A DNA stretch of 64,000 nt, taken from NCBI GenBank assembly GCA_018340375.1, contig JAFFJZ010000006.1:13224001-13288000 (forward strand). The letters run 5' to 3'. This document shows positions 1-12,878 of this stretch, in pieces. Position numbers and translations under genes: made by a program. The stretch is from Gonatopus flavifemur (taxonomy: Eukaryota; Arthropoda; Insecta; Hymenoptera; Dryinidae). Below the pieces are notes generated by a model. The model did not search any database. It was given only the letters and a program-made list of their open reading frames with translations, and was not told the origin of the DNA. Position 1 is the first letter of the stretch; each line of letters opens with the position of its first letter.

Positions 1-284
1 ACACAGCATTTCAGTTCTAAAAGATATCTCAAGCCAAATTTAAGAAGTCTTATGCAACATGAAAAGATATCTTCTCAAGAGATCTAAAACAGTTCTTACT
101 CCTAAAAGATTCCTATAAGATGTCTAAAAGATATTTATAATCACGAAAGAAAAGTTTTTTGGAAGTAAGAACTGTTTTAGACATCTGAAGGATTGCTTTG
201 ATATCTATTCGTGTTGCATAAGACTTCTTGCATTGTTGTGAATTATTTCTGAAGATATCTTTTTAAGAATGAGTGCTGTGTGGG
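1..284. mobile_element. MITE, GATATC-word family, copy 1 (left end cut by window start)
   Basis: The window opens inside a left TIR (acacagca...) and the element ends at tgctgtgtggg (274-284). A second copy of the same 11 bases follows at 285-295, so two right ends lie in tandem. The interior carries many AAAGATATCTT-like palindromes and inverted arms around 'acagttcttac'/'gtaagaactgt'. The copy at 3743-4043 is clearly the same family. No coding capacity. Confidence 0.75.
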
Positions 285-295
285 TGCTGTGTGGG

Positions 296-2297
296 ATATC
301 TTTAAGAGATCGAAAAATGATTTTCTGATCTGTTTCCAAAGAATGGTCGAAACGCAGAATAATCAGATATTATTCTTCCCGAGAGATTGCATATTTCACA
401 AAAAGCGATACCTCTTTGGGAAATCCCTGAAAATAAAACTAACCCACACTTTGAAATCCTTGAAGACCCAAGAGAATCCTGGATAACTTTAGGAATTATC
501 TTTTATAGATTCTCGTTAATAATTCTTACGGGGCTTTACATATGAAATTGCAGTGTTGATCGTGCAATCTTCGTTTACACCTATATCGTTTCGGAAAGAG
601 TGTAAAGGAACTCATTTGTATTTCATCTTTGAATCGTGACTACGGCTCGAGTCAAAGTTTAAACTGGCGTATTATTCGGGATAATGCGGGATAAAATCGC
701 ACGCCGAACGATCTCTACGGTAGTTTCGAAGACGGGAGATAGAAAGATGAGAGAAACTGAAAGGAGGAAGAGGAGAAGAAGGAGGACCGGCTGGCTTGCA
801 AAGTCATCGCAATATCACGCGAATTTTACGACCAGGAACTTAGTTTGCATATCAATGGAATATATAGGTACATAATATCGTCCTTCTTGCAACGCGAAGA
901 AGATTTTTCTAAAAAAGAAAAAACAAGAATAAGAAGAAAAAGAAGGCAACGACATGTCGTCTTCTCCGGAAATTGGGACGCCTCCTATGACTTGTATGGA
1001 ACAGCCGAACTTCTTCATACGAGCTGCTGCGCGTATACTCGATGATTCTTCTTATCGCTATCCTTGTATGTATGGTATATACTCCCAACCGACCATATTC
1101 TTATTTCACAAATGACACGTGAACTTTTCAGATCCATATTTCCGTAGAAGATGTATTTCAACATCGTATGATCGACTCAAAATTGCATCTTTCTGTCACA
1201 ATCCAATGAAAATTCATGAAATTTCATTCGAAAGTTGAGATAAGTATATATTTTTCCTTATTCCCTACGAAATCAACTGGCACTTCAGTTCTGTACGCAG
1301 CAACATCTTACGTAATGAAGCCCCTAATATAAATATCGAAGATTAATCGAGTCATAATATGCCCGGTTCTTGGATGATAAACTACCCTCGGCTGAGCCAA
1401 AAGTCGAGTCACTGTCCATCAATATTATGTGCACACAAGCTCGCCTCCGATTTTACGAACTAAATTCAATTCGTGTGGATGCCTGAAAGTAACTTACTTA
1501 CTTTCTCTCGGATCCAAACATCCCCCGACATTCTCCTTTTCTTTCCCTTCCTTTTTTCCTTTGTGAAGAAAAATGAACTCCTATCTTTGATGACCTTGTT
1601 ATCCGATCTTCACTCACCGGTCTTTCATACTTTGATATTTATAAATGAGATTATATTCAAAATAGGCAGAAAGGTATCATCTTGGTCAATTTAACTAAGG
1701 GGAAGAAATCAGAAGTTTCGAAAGGCGGTGGAAAGATTAATTCTCCCCAAATTGCATATTCATCACCAATTCTTTCCATCCATATTAATACAGCGGGTAT
1801 AATTTGCAATTTGGCACTTGATCGGTTTACGTTTTTCAAGTACATATTTATGATAATGAAAAGTTCTATAATGAGTTATTCATAACTCGTGTTTTTGGAA
1901 CTCGTTATTATCACGCAACTGAAGTTTACTCTTCACGTGAATCGATATCAGTTGGGGGAAAAAAAAAGAAGTTGGGGCAATATTTGCTGTAGATTATTGA
2001 ATTGTTTTCTGTTGGTTAATGAATTGAGCCGTTTCATTCTCTATTAAATTATCACACTCTGTTGCATGCAATTCTGCATTGATTTTCTTCAAACTCGTAA
2101 GTTGACGATTGACGCTGAGGTGTCATGAATTACCATGTTTTTTTTTGAAGAAATATTTTCCGTATTCGAAGATTACATTGATTAACCATGAGCTCACGAA
2201 TATTATGTTCAGAAAGACACGCGGTGGATTAAAAAAGAACCTTTTGGTTTGGAAATTCCGAAATTTATCATCGGAAAAGGCCTTTAAACCTGTATTA
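296..2297. other. Apparently single-copy AT-rich DNA, no gene recognised
   Basis: Only short frames without recognisable motifs occur on either strand. The purine-rich stretch near 745-790 and the lysine/arginine-rich frames around 684-1045 are low-complexity. I see no TIRs, tandem arrays or RNA-gene signatures. Confidence 0.5.
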
Positions 2298-2424
2298 CAC
2301 GGAGGAAAAAGAAATTTCGCTAAAAACTCGCTGTCGTAGTTAACAAGATTGTTGTGATAGCAAAAATTTTGTGACTCCAGCGAAATCAGATTTCGCTGCC
2401 ACAGGACATTGTTTTTTCTCCTTG
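2298..2424. mobile_element. Short MITE with CACGGAG...CTCCTTG ends, TA duplication
   Basis: Ends cacggaggaaaaag and the inverse of ...ttttttctccttg are flanked by TA (2296-2297 and 2425-2426). The inside has alternating TTTCGCT/AGCGAAA words. It resembles the longer element at 50785-51141, with the same kind of ends and a gcaaa/tttgc interior. Confidence 0.65.
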
Positions 2425-3742
2425 TAAAAGTTTGAAAAGAAATCCCTGACTCGCCAGAGGCCTCTACAATTCTCATTCGAATGTTTTTTTTCAACCTGAA
2501 ACGAATACACTGAAGATCATTCCGTACAAATTCAAGTACACTGTAGGAATTATGGGGAGTTTTTCCTCCCTTCAATGGTGGATTCTGCCCCTCAATCTTA
2601 GGAAAACTCTTCATAAATCGGGCAATTTTCGCCGGAATTATTTTGCCTTTCAGATGTGAAATCCTCCAAACAGCGAGGAAGAGTTTCTCATTCATGTTGA
2701 AACTTTGTTGCCACTATTTCTAATGAAATATTGTACGAAATTAATTGTTACAATGCACGTGAAACAGTGTTTTTTCGATTTAGGGACTATCAAGTTGAAA
2801 AAATTAACATAGGAAGATAATAAGAATGATTAAGTATTGATTCATTATCATTAAACTTAAATTAAAAATACTGGAGCAGGATTCCGGTAATCATGTTTGC
2901 TTTGCATTTCTTCACACTCAATGAATTTTTGTGAATCGATATAAAAGTTTCATTGTAATTGGTAAATATTTAACTTTCCTTTCGCATTCGGAGGTAGATA
3001 ACTTGAATATAATTTATATAATTTTTTCAAAAAGTGAGAAAAAAATTGAAAAAAAGAAAAGAACGGTCTTTCAACTGCACAAAAACAAGTATTTCTTTGA
3101 ATCTGAGAAATTGTTATTCGAATAGAATAAATACTTTTTTATTATTTGATTCTTCAGACTTTTTTGCATAAAAAATTAATAATTTTCTCCAAAGAACTAT
3201 TTATTCGGACCTATTCGAATAACAATTTCTTAGATTCGAAGATATCCTTTGTTCAGTGTGGACTCCTAGATCAAGCGAGACGAAAAATATTGCACCTGTT
3301 GGAAACTTTTTTCACTTGTAGAGGATTCGACACCTGAAGGACAAAATAATTCTTCAAAGTGGAGGAAAAATTCCTTATTTCTGATGCAAAAAAGATTCCC
3401 CCACGACGAGAGGACAAAATATAAATGTCTTGAAGATGGATTTAAAATATCTTCACAAAGATAACTTTAAGAAATGAAATTATGATTTCTTTTAGATATC
3501 TTGAAGTTCTGAAATTAAGATATCTTTCGCAAGATACTTGGAAGATGCAATGGTTCCATATCATCACAAAGATATCTTCAATATGTGTCTTGGAAATATC
3601 TTGAGGTTGACTTCGACAAATGAAATTATGATGCCGAATTTGAGATTAATGAAAGATGTCTTGCGAACATGTTAATTGAGATCACGAAAAAATGTTTTGA
3701 AAATTCACATCGTCTCTGTTATTTTTCATAGCGACAGATCGC
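2425..3742. other. No gene; contains one inverted repeat (3096-3125 / 3211-3240)
   Basis: Arms reading ...gaaattgttattcgaatag and ctattcgaataacaatttc... face each other across about 85 bases, like a small foldback element. The remainder is AT-rich without recognisable genes. A few AGATATC words from 3440 onward may be decayed relatives of the flanking MITEs. Confidence 0.45.
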
Positions 3743-4043
3743 ACACAGCATTTTAATTCTAAAAGATATCTTAAGCCAAATTTTAAAAGTCTTATGCGAC
3801 ATGAAAAGATATCTTTGAGCAATCTAAAACAGTTCTTACTTCTAAAAGATTTCTATAAAATGTCTAAAACATATAATCTTGGAAGAAAAGTTTTAGATCT
3901 TCTAAAAGATATCTTTTAGATGTCTTTTAGAAGTAAGAACTGTTTTAGACATCTCAAGGATATCTTTCCATGTTACTTAAGACTTCTTAAACTTTCCTGA
4001 ACAGTTCCTCGAGATATCTTGAAGACCAAAAGTGGTGTGTGGG
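3743..4043. mobile_element. MITE, GATATC-word family, copy 2
   Basis: Starts cacacagcattttaattc and ends ...agtggtgtgtggg. It follows the same order of segments as 1-284, including 'ctaaaacagttcttact' and its inverse 'agtaagaactgttttag'. GATATC palindromes recur throughout. Non-coding. Confidence 0.75.
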
Positions 4044-4393
4044 ATCCGAATTATCAGAAAGTTTTGCTGGATTCGTTTGCAATTGTTCTCAGTGTTCAGA
4101 ATGAATCTGAATATTCAAAGGGACTTGATAATTCAGCCCTGTTGTTGTCATTTTTTGTAACAGCAACAGGTGATATCCCCAGGATACATCTCAAAGATTT
4201 GTTTTAGATATCTTAAAGTTATGAAATCGAGATATTCTCCACGAGGAAATTGCAGAGAAAATTCTTTTTTGAAATTCGAGTTCTGTATGGCATTGTATGA
4301 AATATTGGATTCATTTTTCGAAAATTCCGAACCTTTCCATGAATTATGTTTTGAGAAATTTCATGTATAACGTTATGACCATAAATGGTAATA

Positions 4394-4570
4394 ACCCCGA
4401 TTAAAAAAATCTTATTGAATTCCCATTGAACCGATTGATTTCCATTGATTCCGATCCAGAAACACAATTCAAACCCACAAAAAAATGGAATGAATGAGTT
4501 TAAATTGTGTTTCTGCAGTGGAATCAATAGGAATCAATTGATTCAATGGGATTTTTTTTACAAGACTGGT
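4394..4570. mobile_element. Foldback element with ATTGATTCC arms
   Basis: Left arm ...cattgaaccgattgatttc and right arm ...ggaatcaattgattcaatggg are inverted around a short centre with 'aattcaaaccca' and its complement. The 16073-16220 element has the same sequence style. Confidence 0.55.
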
Positions 4571-5065
4571 TCTTTGAGTGGGTAATAGTTTACACTGAGA
4601 AAAAAGCAACGTGGTCGCAGAAGTAATCCTTGCATTCTCAAGGAATAGTTGCAGTCACTTAAAATTTAGTTTTGATAACCAGGAAAACGAAACAAAGTCA
4701 CGTAAATCTGGTTGTAGCAACTAGACGGAAGGGTTAAAGCCAAACACATCTACGTCACCTGGTTATACGAACCAGATTTTTCTTTTAGCGTAAATAGGAA
4801 GGTTCGAATCTCTTCCAAGAAATAACGATTTCTCAGATAGGAAAAGCATACCTCAAATACTTTGCTCGACAGGAAGTACAGTGAAAATTTGGGAAGAATT
4901 TTTGTTTTATGTTAATCAAAAATTTTTATTATTTACAGTATCTCAAATATATTTATCTTGAAGAGATCTCAAACTTTATTTTGAGATATCTTGGAGATAT
5001 CTCAGACATATCTGTACGATGTTCTTAATTCCTTCTTGCGAGAAATTCACAAAAGATATCTTAAA

Positions 5066-5339
5066 CCCACATAACAATTTTGGATCACTCTTTTGGATCA
5101 TTCTGAAAGATATCTTAAAGAATTCGAAGAGATGTCTTATGAAACACCAAAAGATATCTTTTGGAAGTCTTCATGCGAGATTTCTTGAAGTTTTCTGAAG
5201 GTATCTTTTAGAGGTCTTAAAGATATATTCCGTAAGATATCTTAAAGATGTCTTTAGGTGTTTCATAAGACATCTTTTAGAATTCTTTAAGATATATTTT
5301 AGAATGTTCCGGAAGAATTCCTCAAAATTGTTATCTGGG
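5066..5339. mobile_element. MITE, GATATC-word family with CCCACATAACAATTTTGG ends
   Basis: Left end cccacataacaattttgg and right end ...caaaattgttatctggg are inverted repeats. The interior is dense in AAGATATCTT and 'gtgtttcataagacatctttt'. A shorter copy in opposite orientation lies at 13332-13526. Confidence 0.75.
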
Positions 5340-6880
5340 AAGTTATCCGAGTATGTTGCATATGACATTTTTGTTGTATCTTCAAGATATCCATGTGTGC
5401 ACAAAGCTTTGAGCCTTCCTTGGTGCGGAAATTGGCCAGCATTTGCCAAGAATGGGTTGATATTGGCTTTATGTTGGTCTCAAGATATCTCAAGGTCCAC
5501 TTAGATATCTTCAATATATCTATATCGGTCCAACATTCCACCGACCCTCCCCGAATATTGACCGTATAACAGTCAAGCTTCGACTGTCAACATTGCTCCA
5601 GTCTATATTCCATTGTCAGTCCCGGCGTGAATAAAAAGTTTTCGTATGGATTTTTACATGAGAATGAATATTTTGTTATAGAATCAACCCTCTCTATATT
5701 TCTACCACTCCCAATACGTGAAGAAAGAGAAAAAATAATGCCCTGATATACTGCTATACGTATCGCTTGTCGACTACTCCATGAAACTAAAAGGAAATCA
5801 TGGAGGTGGAGATAAGAACATAAAGCTGCATGGTTCATAAACAATGTTGAGCGCTGTCCATGAAACCAAACGACATTTATACGATAGCTCTTTTCATCCA
5901 ACTTGGTATAGTTCAGCTTCATCGTCTTTACTTATTTCTCTCCATTTCCGGACTGCGTGTTTTGGCACTTATGCCTCGTCCCCTTTTGCGCGAGATTGGT
6001 ATACAATTCTTGACGATTAAGCCACGCTTGGTCGATCGTACTGACGAAAAAATATAGCAACGAGAGAAAAGAAATGTACCTATCATGAATTTATATCCTG
6101 AATAATATAACAACAAAACTGACATTTTTCAGCATCGGATATATCATAAAGTGATAAAATATGCAAATTGTCCACCCGAATATTTGATCTTCAATTTTAT
6201 TTCAAAAAAATACCATTTCCGCGTAACGAATAATTCGAATCGGTGAAGACAGGATTACGTAATCTCTTCTTTTTTACCCCTGTGGGCAGATTGACCATTT
6301 GACCATTAATTCCAATCACACACTCCGCTGACTTTTAATTACCGATAAAAATACGCTCGAAATAGTACTGCAAATGATGAGGGAAAATTCCCATTCGGCT
6401 CTACACGTTGTCGTATTTCTTACCCTTGCAGGCATAGATCGATTCTTCTTTTACTTTTTTCTCCTATTCTCTTCCTTCCAGTTTTTTTTCCACTCTCTTC
6501 GTGCCCAAGCGTGTGGAATCCCTTTGCCTATTTCATCGACCGAATCGAATTGTGTCGACGTTCATTCGATACCTACTTCTGTGTCGCTTTGTCGCATCTC
6601 AATTGTTCAAACCATTTTATTCCAGCTCCAAACATGATTCTTCGTGGAGTTGAGAATAAAGAGAGAGAAAGAGAAAGAGACAAATGAATTGCGTTCGCCG
6701 TATTTAATTGTAAAGGTAATGGTGAAGGACCAGCGATGACTCTTTTTCCAGCATTGCATAGGTTGACCATCGGCAACCTATTGGAAGGGGGTGGAGGGCA
6801 GGTCATCGTTATTCCTACACGAAGAAGAATAAAGGGGTTTATTATTCTACTCCATACGATTAGTCAACATTTTTAGTAGC
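5340..6880. other. No gene recognised; GA-rich microsatellite near 6661-6680
   Basis: The sequence looks largely single-copy. Short open frames have no family motifs. A (GA)n-like run at about 6660-6680 is the only low-complexity feature. Confidence 0.45.
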
Positions 6881-6899
6881 TCCTAAGGTATTTATGGCT

Positions 6900-7790
6900 G
6901 ACTCCTTACAAAGTAAATCTCTCTTGAAAATCGGTGAAAAGTACTCCAATGCAAGAAATTTAGCTACCGCGGCGAAAATTCAACGGCTAAATTATTTGGC
7001 TATCCAAATATTAACCAGAAAACCTGTGTACCCGTGACAAAATCGTTCAGGTCTGATTATGCGTGTTCAGACCAATGATCATGGACATTTTTCGGCAAAA
7101 TTATTCGTGTTCAATACTGACTGCACGTGAGTGAGCCTGATTACACTTGGTCGTTCATTTTTGAGCTTTGTCATCACTTCAACGGCCCACGTAGAAACCC
7201 GTGATCAAGCTTAACCGCCAGCGATCATGCCAGACAAACCATTCTCGCCCGTGATCATGCAAAATCTCACAGACTGAGGAATATTCATACAAAATGACTG
7301 GGTGTGGATTTTTTCATCACGAATACACATGTTTCATCATGCTAAATCAACCCCAAACGCAGGCGCGTACGCCTGATCACGCATGATCATGCCTGAAAAC
7401 TGGAAACTAGAAAATGGGAGCTGCATAAGCACAATAAGTAGAAATGATTGACAATGAATTAGTGTTTGATAACATTGTTACAGTTTCATTCCTTACGGAA
7501 AACTCATTGATTTTGTATGAATTTTTCATGTATAATGGAGTATAATCAAGCATGATTGGGCGTCATTGGGCATGATTAGTCCTCATCACGGGGGTACGAA
7601 ATTGAGGCCTGATCACGCCTGATTAAGATTCAGTCGTCAGCCATGATCAGGCACGGACAATTTTTCCACGAGTAGTTATTACAGCTACGATTTTCTACTG
7701 CGATAGCTAAAAAATAACTACAGCGGTAAAAAAAGGGTGCTGAAAAAGTGAGTAGCTGCCATAGCTACTTCTTTTCTTTCCATGTACTCC
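6900..7790. repeat. AGCTA-word repeat interrupted by the TGATCA element
   Basis: Both flanks (about 6900-7020 and 7673-7790) carry 'tagcta', 'acagctac', 'ggctaaa' words, as do 19125-20240, 33760-33860 and 34725-34850. The TGATCA-rich element lies between the flanks, so this reads as an older repeat split by a younger insertion. Outer boundaries are uncertain. Confidence 0.45.
7031..7672. mobile_element. TGATCA-word MITE
   Basis: The left end cccgtgac is preceded by TA (7029-7030). An inverse end tcacgggg followed by gTA lies at 7586-7596, but TGATCA/CATGATC words continue to about 7650, so the true right end may be near 7672. At least six TGATCA palindromes are present. Non-coding. Confidence 0.5.
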
Positions 7791-7811
7791 AAAAATGATC
7801 ACCCATTTATA

Positions 7812-8125
7812 CAGGGTGTCCCAGAACAAAATATCAACCTTTTACCAGCGTGTTCCTGAGAGGAAACTGAACAACTTTTACATGTACCATTTTTTGATCC
7901 GAGGCTTAGTTTCAGAGTTGATTTCAACGAATCAAGTGGATGCTACATAAGTATACTCTTCGATCATTGGACTAACCGATGTACTTGCCACGTGAATGGT
8001 CAACTTATTTTGTTTATAACTCCAAAACTAAGCTTCGAATCGAAAACCGTCAGAGGGAAAAGTTTATCAGATTTCTCTCAGGAATACGCTGGTGAAATAT
8101 CGGTACTTTGTTCTGGGACACCCTG
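7812..8125. mobile_element. TIR element with CAGGGTGTCCCAGAACAAA ends, TA flanks
   Basis: Left end cagggtgtcccagaacaaa and right end ...tttgttctgggacaccctg form an uninterrupted inverted repeat of about 19 bases, flanked by TA on both sides (7810-7811, 8126-8127). Length is 314 bases. 'Acagggtgtccc' ends are common in insect repeats; I do not assign the superfamily. The small frame at 7992-8225 is incidental. Confidence 0.8.
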
Positions 8126-9183
8126 TATATGCGGTAGTATACTGACTGGGCGCTGGACGGAGAGCCATTACGTGAAGATATTTAGTTTCAATTTTAATAA
8201 TACCCGTAGAAAAATTTCCACTTGACTTTTCAATTGTGTCGACAGACTTTTTTCATTGAATTTTCGATGAATGGGAAGAATAGAATGAATAAAAAGAGAT
8301 AGAAGAAAACCTCTCAACTTACTAGGTTTGCGAGTTAAAGAAAAAGTCTGGAACGAAAACGCCAATCGTGCGACTGGGTGGAAATTGAATGCATAATTTA
8401 TTAATTCAAATTAGATTTTTATTCGATTGAATTAACGCCTCGTTTCCTGCTGTTGAATCAAGTGTTTTTTTCTCTATGAACCAACCTCCAGCCTGGTGAT
8501 ATGATCATGTAGGGAATATTGAGTAAAATGGCGTTAAAAAATTAATTAATTAAATTAATTCAGTATATACATATTTAAATACATGAACATCGCTAAGATT
8601 GGGTAACCATCTTATTGACTTTTATAATCAGAGCGTGTGACCAGCGTTATTGTTGACAAACGCAACACGAGTGAGTTCATATGTGTTTCAGAGAAGATTT
8701 CCCCTCGGGTTTCAAAGTCTTAATTTTTGTCTTATTAATCTCTTTTATGTAATCAACCTTTGTTTGATCGAACAATCAATCAACCAGTAATTAAATTCGT
8801 ATCTTGGTTCGGGATGAATTCATTTGGAACAATTATTGTGAAATCAATTGGTGGCATGAACTGAATTGGGAGAAACATCACACACTTGTGGGGGAGCTCG
8901 GTAAACAATTCAACAAAAATAATGATATGATCAGTTCTAAGGCAAATACTTGTATCGCGTTTGTGTGTTGTTCTCTTTGCACTGAGAGAAGAAAATCTGG
9001 AATCAAAAGAATTTTCTTCAAACGGAGAGAACATTGACTTCTCCAACAGCAAAATGCTGAACAAATATGCAGCAAATTGTTGGAAACGTACAACAAAAGT
9101 TTGAAGCAATTTGCAGAGACGTTGCGTCGCCAAATGCGCAACAATGTGCCGTAAATCTAGGATTGTAGCTTGAGTTGTTATCA
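8126..9183. other. No gene recognised
   Basis: There is an AT-rich run with TTAATTAA repeats around 8535-8575 and otherwise unremarkable sequence. The 134-codon minus frame at 8780-9184 shows no family motif, signal peptide or promoter. Confidence 0.45.
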
Positions 9184-9576
9184 CCCTGGTTAAAAAATCC
9201 GATACAAAAAAATTCTATCGGAATGAATTGAGTTTCCGCATCGGAGATTTTCCACTAATACCAATAAGATACTTTTTTACTGGATTGAATCGGTAATTTA
9301 TGATTAACAAAAATTCCAATCGAATCCGATAAAACAATTTTATTGGAATGAATTGGATTTCTGCATCGGAAATTTTCCATTGACACCAATCAAATGTTTT
9401 TCTATCGGATTCAATCGGTAGTTTATGATCAATCAAAACTCCAATTGATATCAACAAAATATTTTTTGATGTAATTCAATGGGTATTTTATTATTAATCA
9501 AAATTCTGATTGATGCGAATGAATTATTTTCTAATTGGATCCAATTGAGAATTTGCCAATACGTGGGAAATTTATT

Positions 9577-9651
9577 CCTACCTGGAGGAGATTCGAACTA
9601 TCACCGATCCACCTACCTGTAAGATCTGCCTTCTTAACCTCCAAGCTATTC
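9577..9651 (-). repeat. tRNA-like sequence (possible SINE or tRNA relic)
   Basis: On the minus strand 75 bases read like a degraded tRNA. A box-A-like 'tagcttggaggttaagaag' precedes, by a plausible distance, a box-B-like 'gatagttcgaatctc'. The 'ggttaag' and 'gttcgaatc' words suggest a Ser/Leu-type tRNA ancestor. I cannot fold a clean acceptor stem, so it is not called as a functional gene. Confidence 0.35.
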
Positions 9652-10343
9652 TAATACGATACTCCGAAGGGGCATATTGCCAAACATATCCTGGTCAAAA
9701 ATATCTGATTGAATCTGATGACAAAAATGTTTCTCTATTGGATTCAATCGGTGTCTTATGAATAATGGAAACTCCGATTGATACCAATAAAGTATTTGTC
9801 AATGGGATTCAATGGGTATTTCCTTGATAATGAAAATCCCGCCCGAGTCGAAAGATTAAGAGCTGATCTTGGTCTGTTTAACCTGATCTCATATTGTATT
9901 CGACCTGATTTAATTCGGTTCAATCTGAATTTCATTCCTTTTGAACCTGATATTGTTCTATACATAGTGATTCAAATTCAGGTCACAACCTGATCTCAAT
10001 CTGTTGGAATTTGAAGGAGAAATTATAAATCCTGCTCACAACTGTTTCAACATGAAAATGTTCTTTTCATCTTGATTCTAACCTGGTTTGCAAATGTATA
10101 ATGAAATTCGAATGTATGTATCATTTGTGGATGATAAAGTTGTGTATTGAAATTAATCAATATAATTTTATTATCAAAAAATTACACTAAATGAACATAA
10201 CGTAAATTTAATCGCATTTGGAACTTTGATAATTTCTGAGAATAATGGAATGTCAATAAATTCTATAACATGAGGCTTGAAAAAGTATAATGAAAATGAA
10301 ATCGAATGAATTTCATGAGAAAATAATGTGTTTACATCCATAT

Positions 10344-11685
10344 CCCACACAGCACCACAGTTCCATATGGATTCGCAAAGAACTCCATAAAAAGAATTCA
10401 ATATGAATTCTTCAATAAGAGTTCTTAAAGAATTCATAAAGAATCCAATCAGATCGTGAAGAATTCTAAATGAGTTCTTAAAGAGCTCAGAAAAGAGTTC
10501 ATGAAGTATTCATAATGATTCACAAGGTATTCTCAAAGAATCCCCGGAATGTCAGTTCAGAATGAATCGCTGGGGGAGTTCTTTTTCTCGTCCAAAAGAA
10601 CTCCTAAAGAGCTCTGTGAAGAATTCAAAAAGAAGTCTTATCAAGTACTTTTTAAGTTAATGTTGAAAATTTCTATTTATTTCATAGAAATATAAGAGTA
10701 CTTGACAGGAAAAAAGTACCTTGAGTACAAAAAGTGATTGAGGATGCCCATCTCTGTTTATAAGTTTCCTAATTTTTCAAATTCATTTCCATCAACTTGC
10801 TGAAACTTGACTTGATTGAAATGTTACAGCGATTTATGATGAAATGTTTTATTGTATAAAGAATTTCAGAATTTATTAGCAAATAGTTTTGTATAAAATC
10901 AATTCTAAATGTACCTTGCGTCAAGTTATAAAATACATTTAATGCTTCACATTACCCGATAAAAATACTCTCAATTTTTTTACATGTCCTTTACACTGCT
11001 AATGGTTGATCACATTTCAATGTATTTAGAAATAGTCTGGTAAAATCAAAATATGGCCCTTGAAAACATTTCTGCAATTCCTTCGCTGAGTCTGTGACGC
11101 TGTTTTCTTTCTGTTAACTGAGATCAAGCAATGAAATCTTGCACATACATGGAGACACCTCACTGTAAGGTCAAAGAGTGACTAAATATACATACACCAG
11201 TATCCGAATGTCTGTTCCATAACATCCTTCGATATTGTTATGGATTTGTGTTGAATCTTTTTCAGTTCGATTAGAATTACTCACTTTGAACTTTTCAATG
11301 AATTTGTAACGAATTCTTTCAACTCTTCTACAATATCCCGGGATGCTCGGGTGAACGGTTTGAAGAGTTTTTGGAGTGTCTCAATGAATTATTCAAATTT
11401 TTTGAAAAGCACATATAGAATTCTTGATGAACTTTTGGAGAATTCTTCATGAACTCTTGTAGAATTCTTTATGAATTCTTCAAGACCTCTTTGCGAACTG
11501 TTTTGGGATTCTCTAAGAATTCTTTTGGACGAGAAAAAGAATTCCCCCAGCGATTCATTCTGAACTGACATTCCGGGGATTCTTTGAGAATTCTTTTTGA
11601 ATTCTTTCAGACGAGTTATGGAGTTCTTCAAGAATTCATGTGGGATTCTTAAAGAATTCTTTCAGAACTCTTTTTGCTGTGTGGG
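10344..11685. mobile_element. 1.34 kb GAATTC-word TIR element, copy 1
   Basis: Ends cccacacagca and tgctgtgtggg are perfect inverse repeats, with 'tat' on both sides. The outer 300 bases at each end are dense in GAATTC/AAGAATTCTT; the centre is less repetitive. The whole unit recurs at 42560-43900 with only scattered base changes. An 80-codon minus frame is shared by both copies but lies in the repetitive arm and has no family motif. Confidence 0.85.
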
Positions 11686-11831
11686 TATATACATATCCAA
11701 TCAATTTTCATATTTAAATTTCGATAACCATTCAAAATTCCTCGATGTTTGGAACTTGCTATTTTAATTCAATAATATATTTCAGATGTAACAATTTCAT
11801 TCAATGATAATAATAATTTGTTTGTCAATTT

Positions 11832-12175
11832 TATTCAGAAAATGCCAGCAACGAGATACTAGCTAAATCTAACTTTACAAATGATAAAAAAATAATGCAA
11901 TATGATTGAATCATCAAGATGTGCAAATTGTAAACGTATATTAGCTTGCTAAAAATCTTCCATAAAAAACAATAAATTTCCCTGATTGTTGTATGAAATT
12001 AACGATTGAAGAATCACATCACAACAGAGAGAAGTAATTTATCGTTTTCATTTCAAACAAGGAAATTTTACAAATCTACAATTGCACATCTCGAGAGTTT
12101 AATTATATATCATCATTTTTTAATAATTTTGAAAATTAGATTTAGCAGGTATCTCGCTGCTGGTATTTTCTGAAT
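11832..12175. mobile_element. Foldback element
   Basis: The arm 'attcagaaaatgccagcaa...gctaaatcta' at the left is mirrored by 'tagatttagc...ctgctggtattttctgaat' at the right, separated by about 250 AT-rich bases. Non-coding. Confidence 0.55.
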
Positions 12176-12673
12176 AGAATTCACAAAATCTCATAAACAG
12201 GTCAAAATAAGGGTGAAGGAAAAATAGCTATACATACTGTTCAAAATCTCATACTGTTCAAAAGGGTAAGATCAGTCTTTGAATAGTTCGAAATCTGGTT
12301 TCAATTTTTCGACTCGGGCGACTGATACCAATAAAATATTTTTCAATGTAATTCAATGGGTATTTTATGATCAATGAAATATTGCTTGATTGCATTTAAT
12401 CGGTATACTATTGAACATGAAAATTTTGATTGATCCCAGCAAAATATTTCTCAATGGGATTCAATGGGTATTTTATCACCAATAAAAATTAATTAAAAAT
12501 TCCGATGAATACCAATGAAATATTGTCAAATTCGTTTCAATCGGTATTTTATGTTTCAAGAAAATTCCGATTGGCACCAATAAAATAGTTCTTAATTGGA
12601 TTTGATCGGTATTTTATTTATTGAAAACCGAAGCGATCTTAAAACTGAATTGGTTATTGTCAAAACATAGCTG

Positions 12674-12878
12674 TACTCGGAAACAAAAGATTAGTTGAAA
12701 TAACTATTCAACTTGTAAGCACATATGGACCCATTTTTTTCGTTAGAATAACCAATTTTTTCATCAATTCAACCAGTTTTTTGAATTAGTCAAATCGACG
12801 AATAAAATTATTGTCCTAACGAAAAAAAAAATGGGTACATATGCGCTTACGAGTCAACTAATCTTTTTTTCTCATGTA
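12674..12878. mobile_element. Foldback element
   Basis: The left arm includes 'agattagttgaa', 'cacatatggaccca' and 'cgttagaa'; the right arm has the inverse words 'tcaactaatct', 'gggtacatatg' and 'tcctaacg'. The arms span about 80 bases each. It interrupts the AATCGG element. Confidence 0.6.

Larger units (their letters stand above)
9840..12320. mobile_element. TIR element with CGCCCGAGTCGAAA ends nested in the AATCGG element
   Basis: Left end cgcccgagtcgaaa (9840) and right end tttcgactcgggcg (to 12320) are perfect inverse copies. The sequence on each side rejoins into a normal 65-base unit of the host element, which supports a real insertion. Words such as 'cctgatct' occur near both ends. 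It carries the GAATTC element (10344-11685) and a foldback (11832-12175). Confidence 0.6.

Noticed and set aside
2123..2695. 190-codon minus-strand frame, the longest unassigned one
   Set aside because: It runs straight through the 2298-2424 MITE, shows no domain, signal peptide or promoter, and has no flanking splice signals I would trust.
4795..4820. tRNA T-arm-like 'ggaaggttcgaatctcttcc'
   Set aside because: No box A or cloverleaf can be seen upstream; likely chance or a very worn relic.
8780..9184. 134-codon minus-strand frame
   Set aside because: No family motif, no promoter or splice context, and its start touches the TIR of the 9184 element.
11389..11631. 80-codon minus frame conserved between the two 1.34 kb elements (also 43604-43846)
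   Set aside because: Conservation follows from near identity of the whole element; the peptide is a translation of GAATTC-word repeats.
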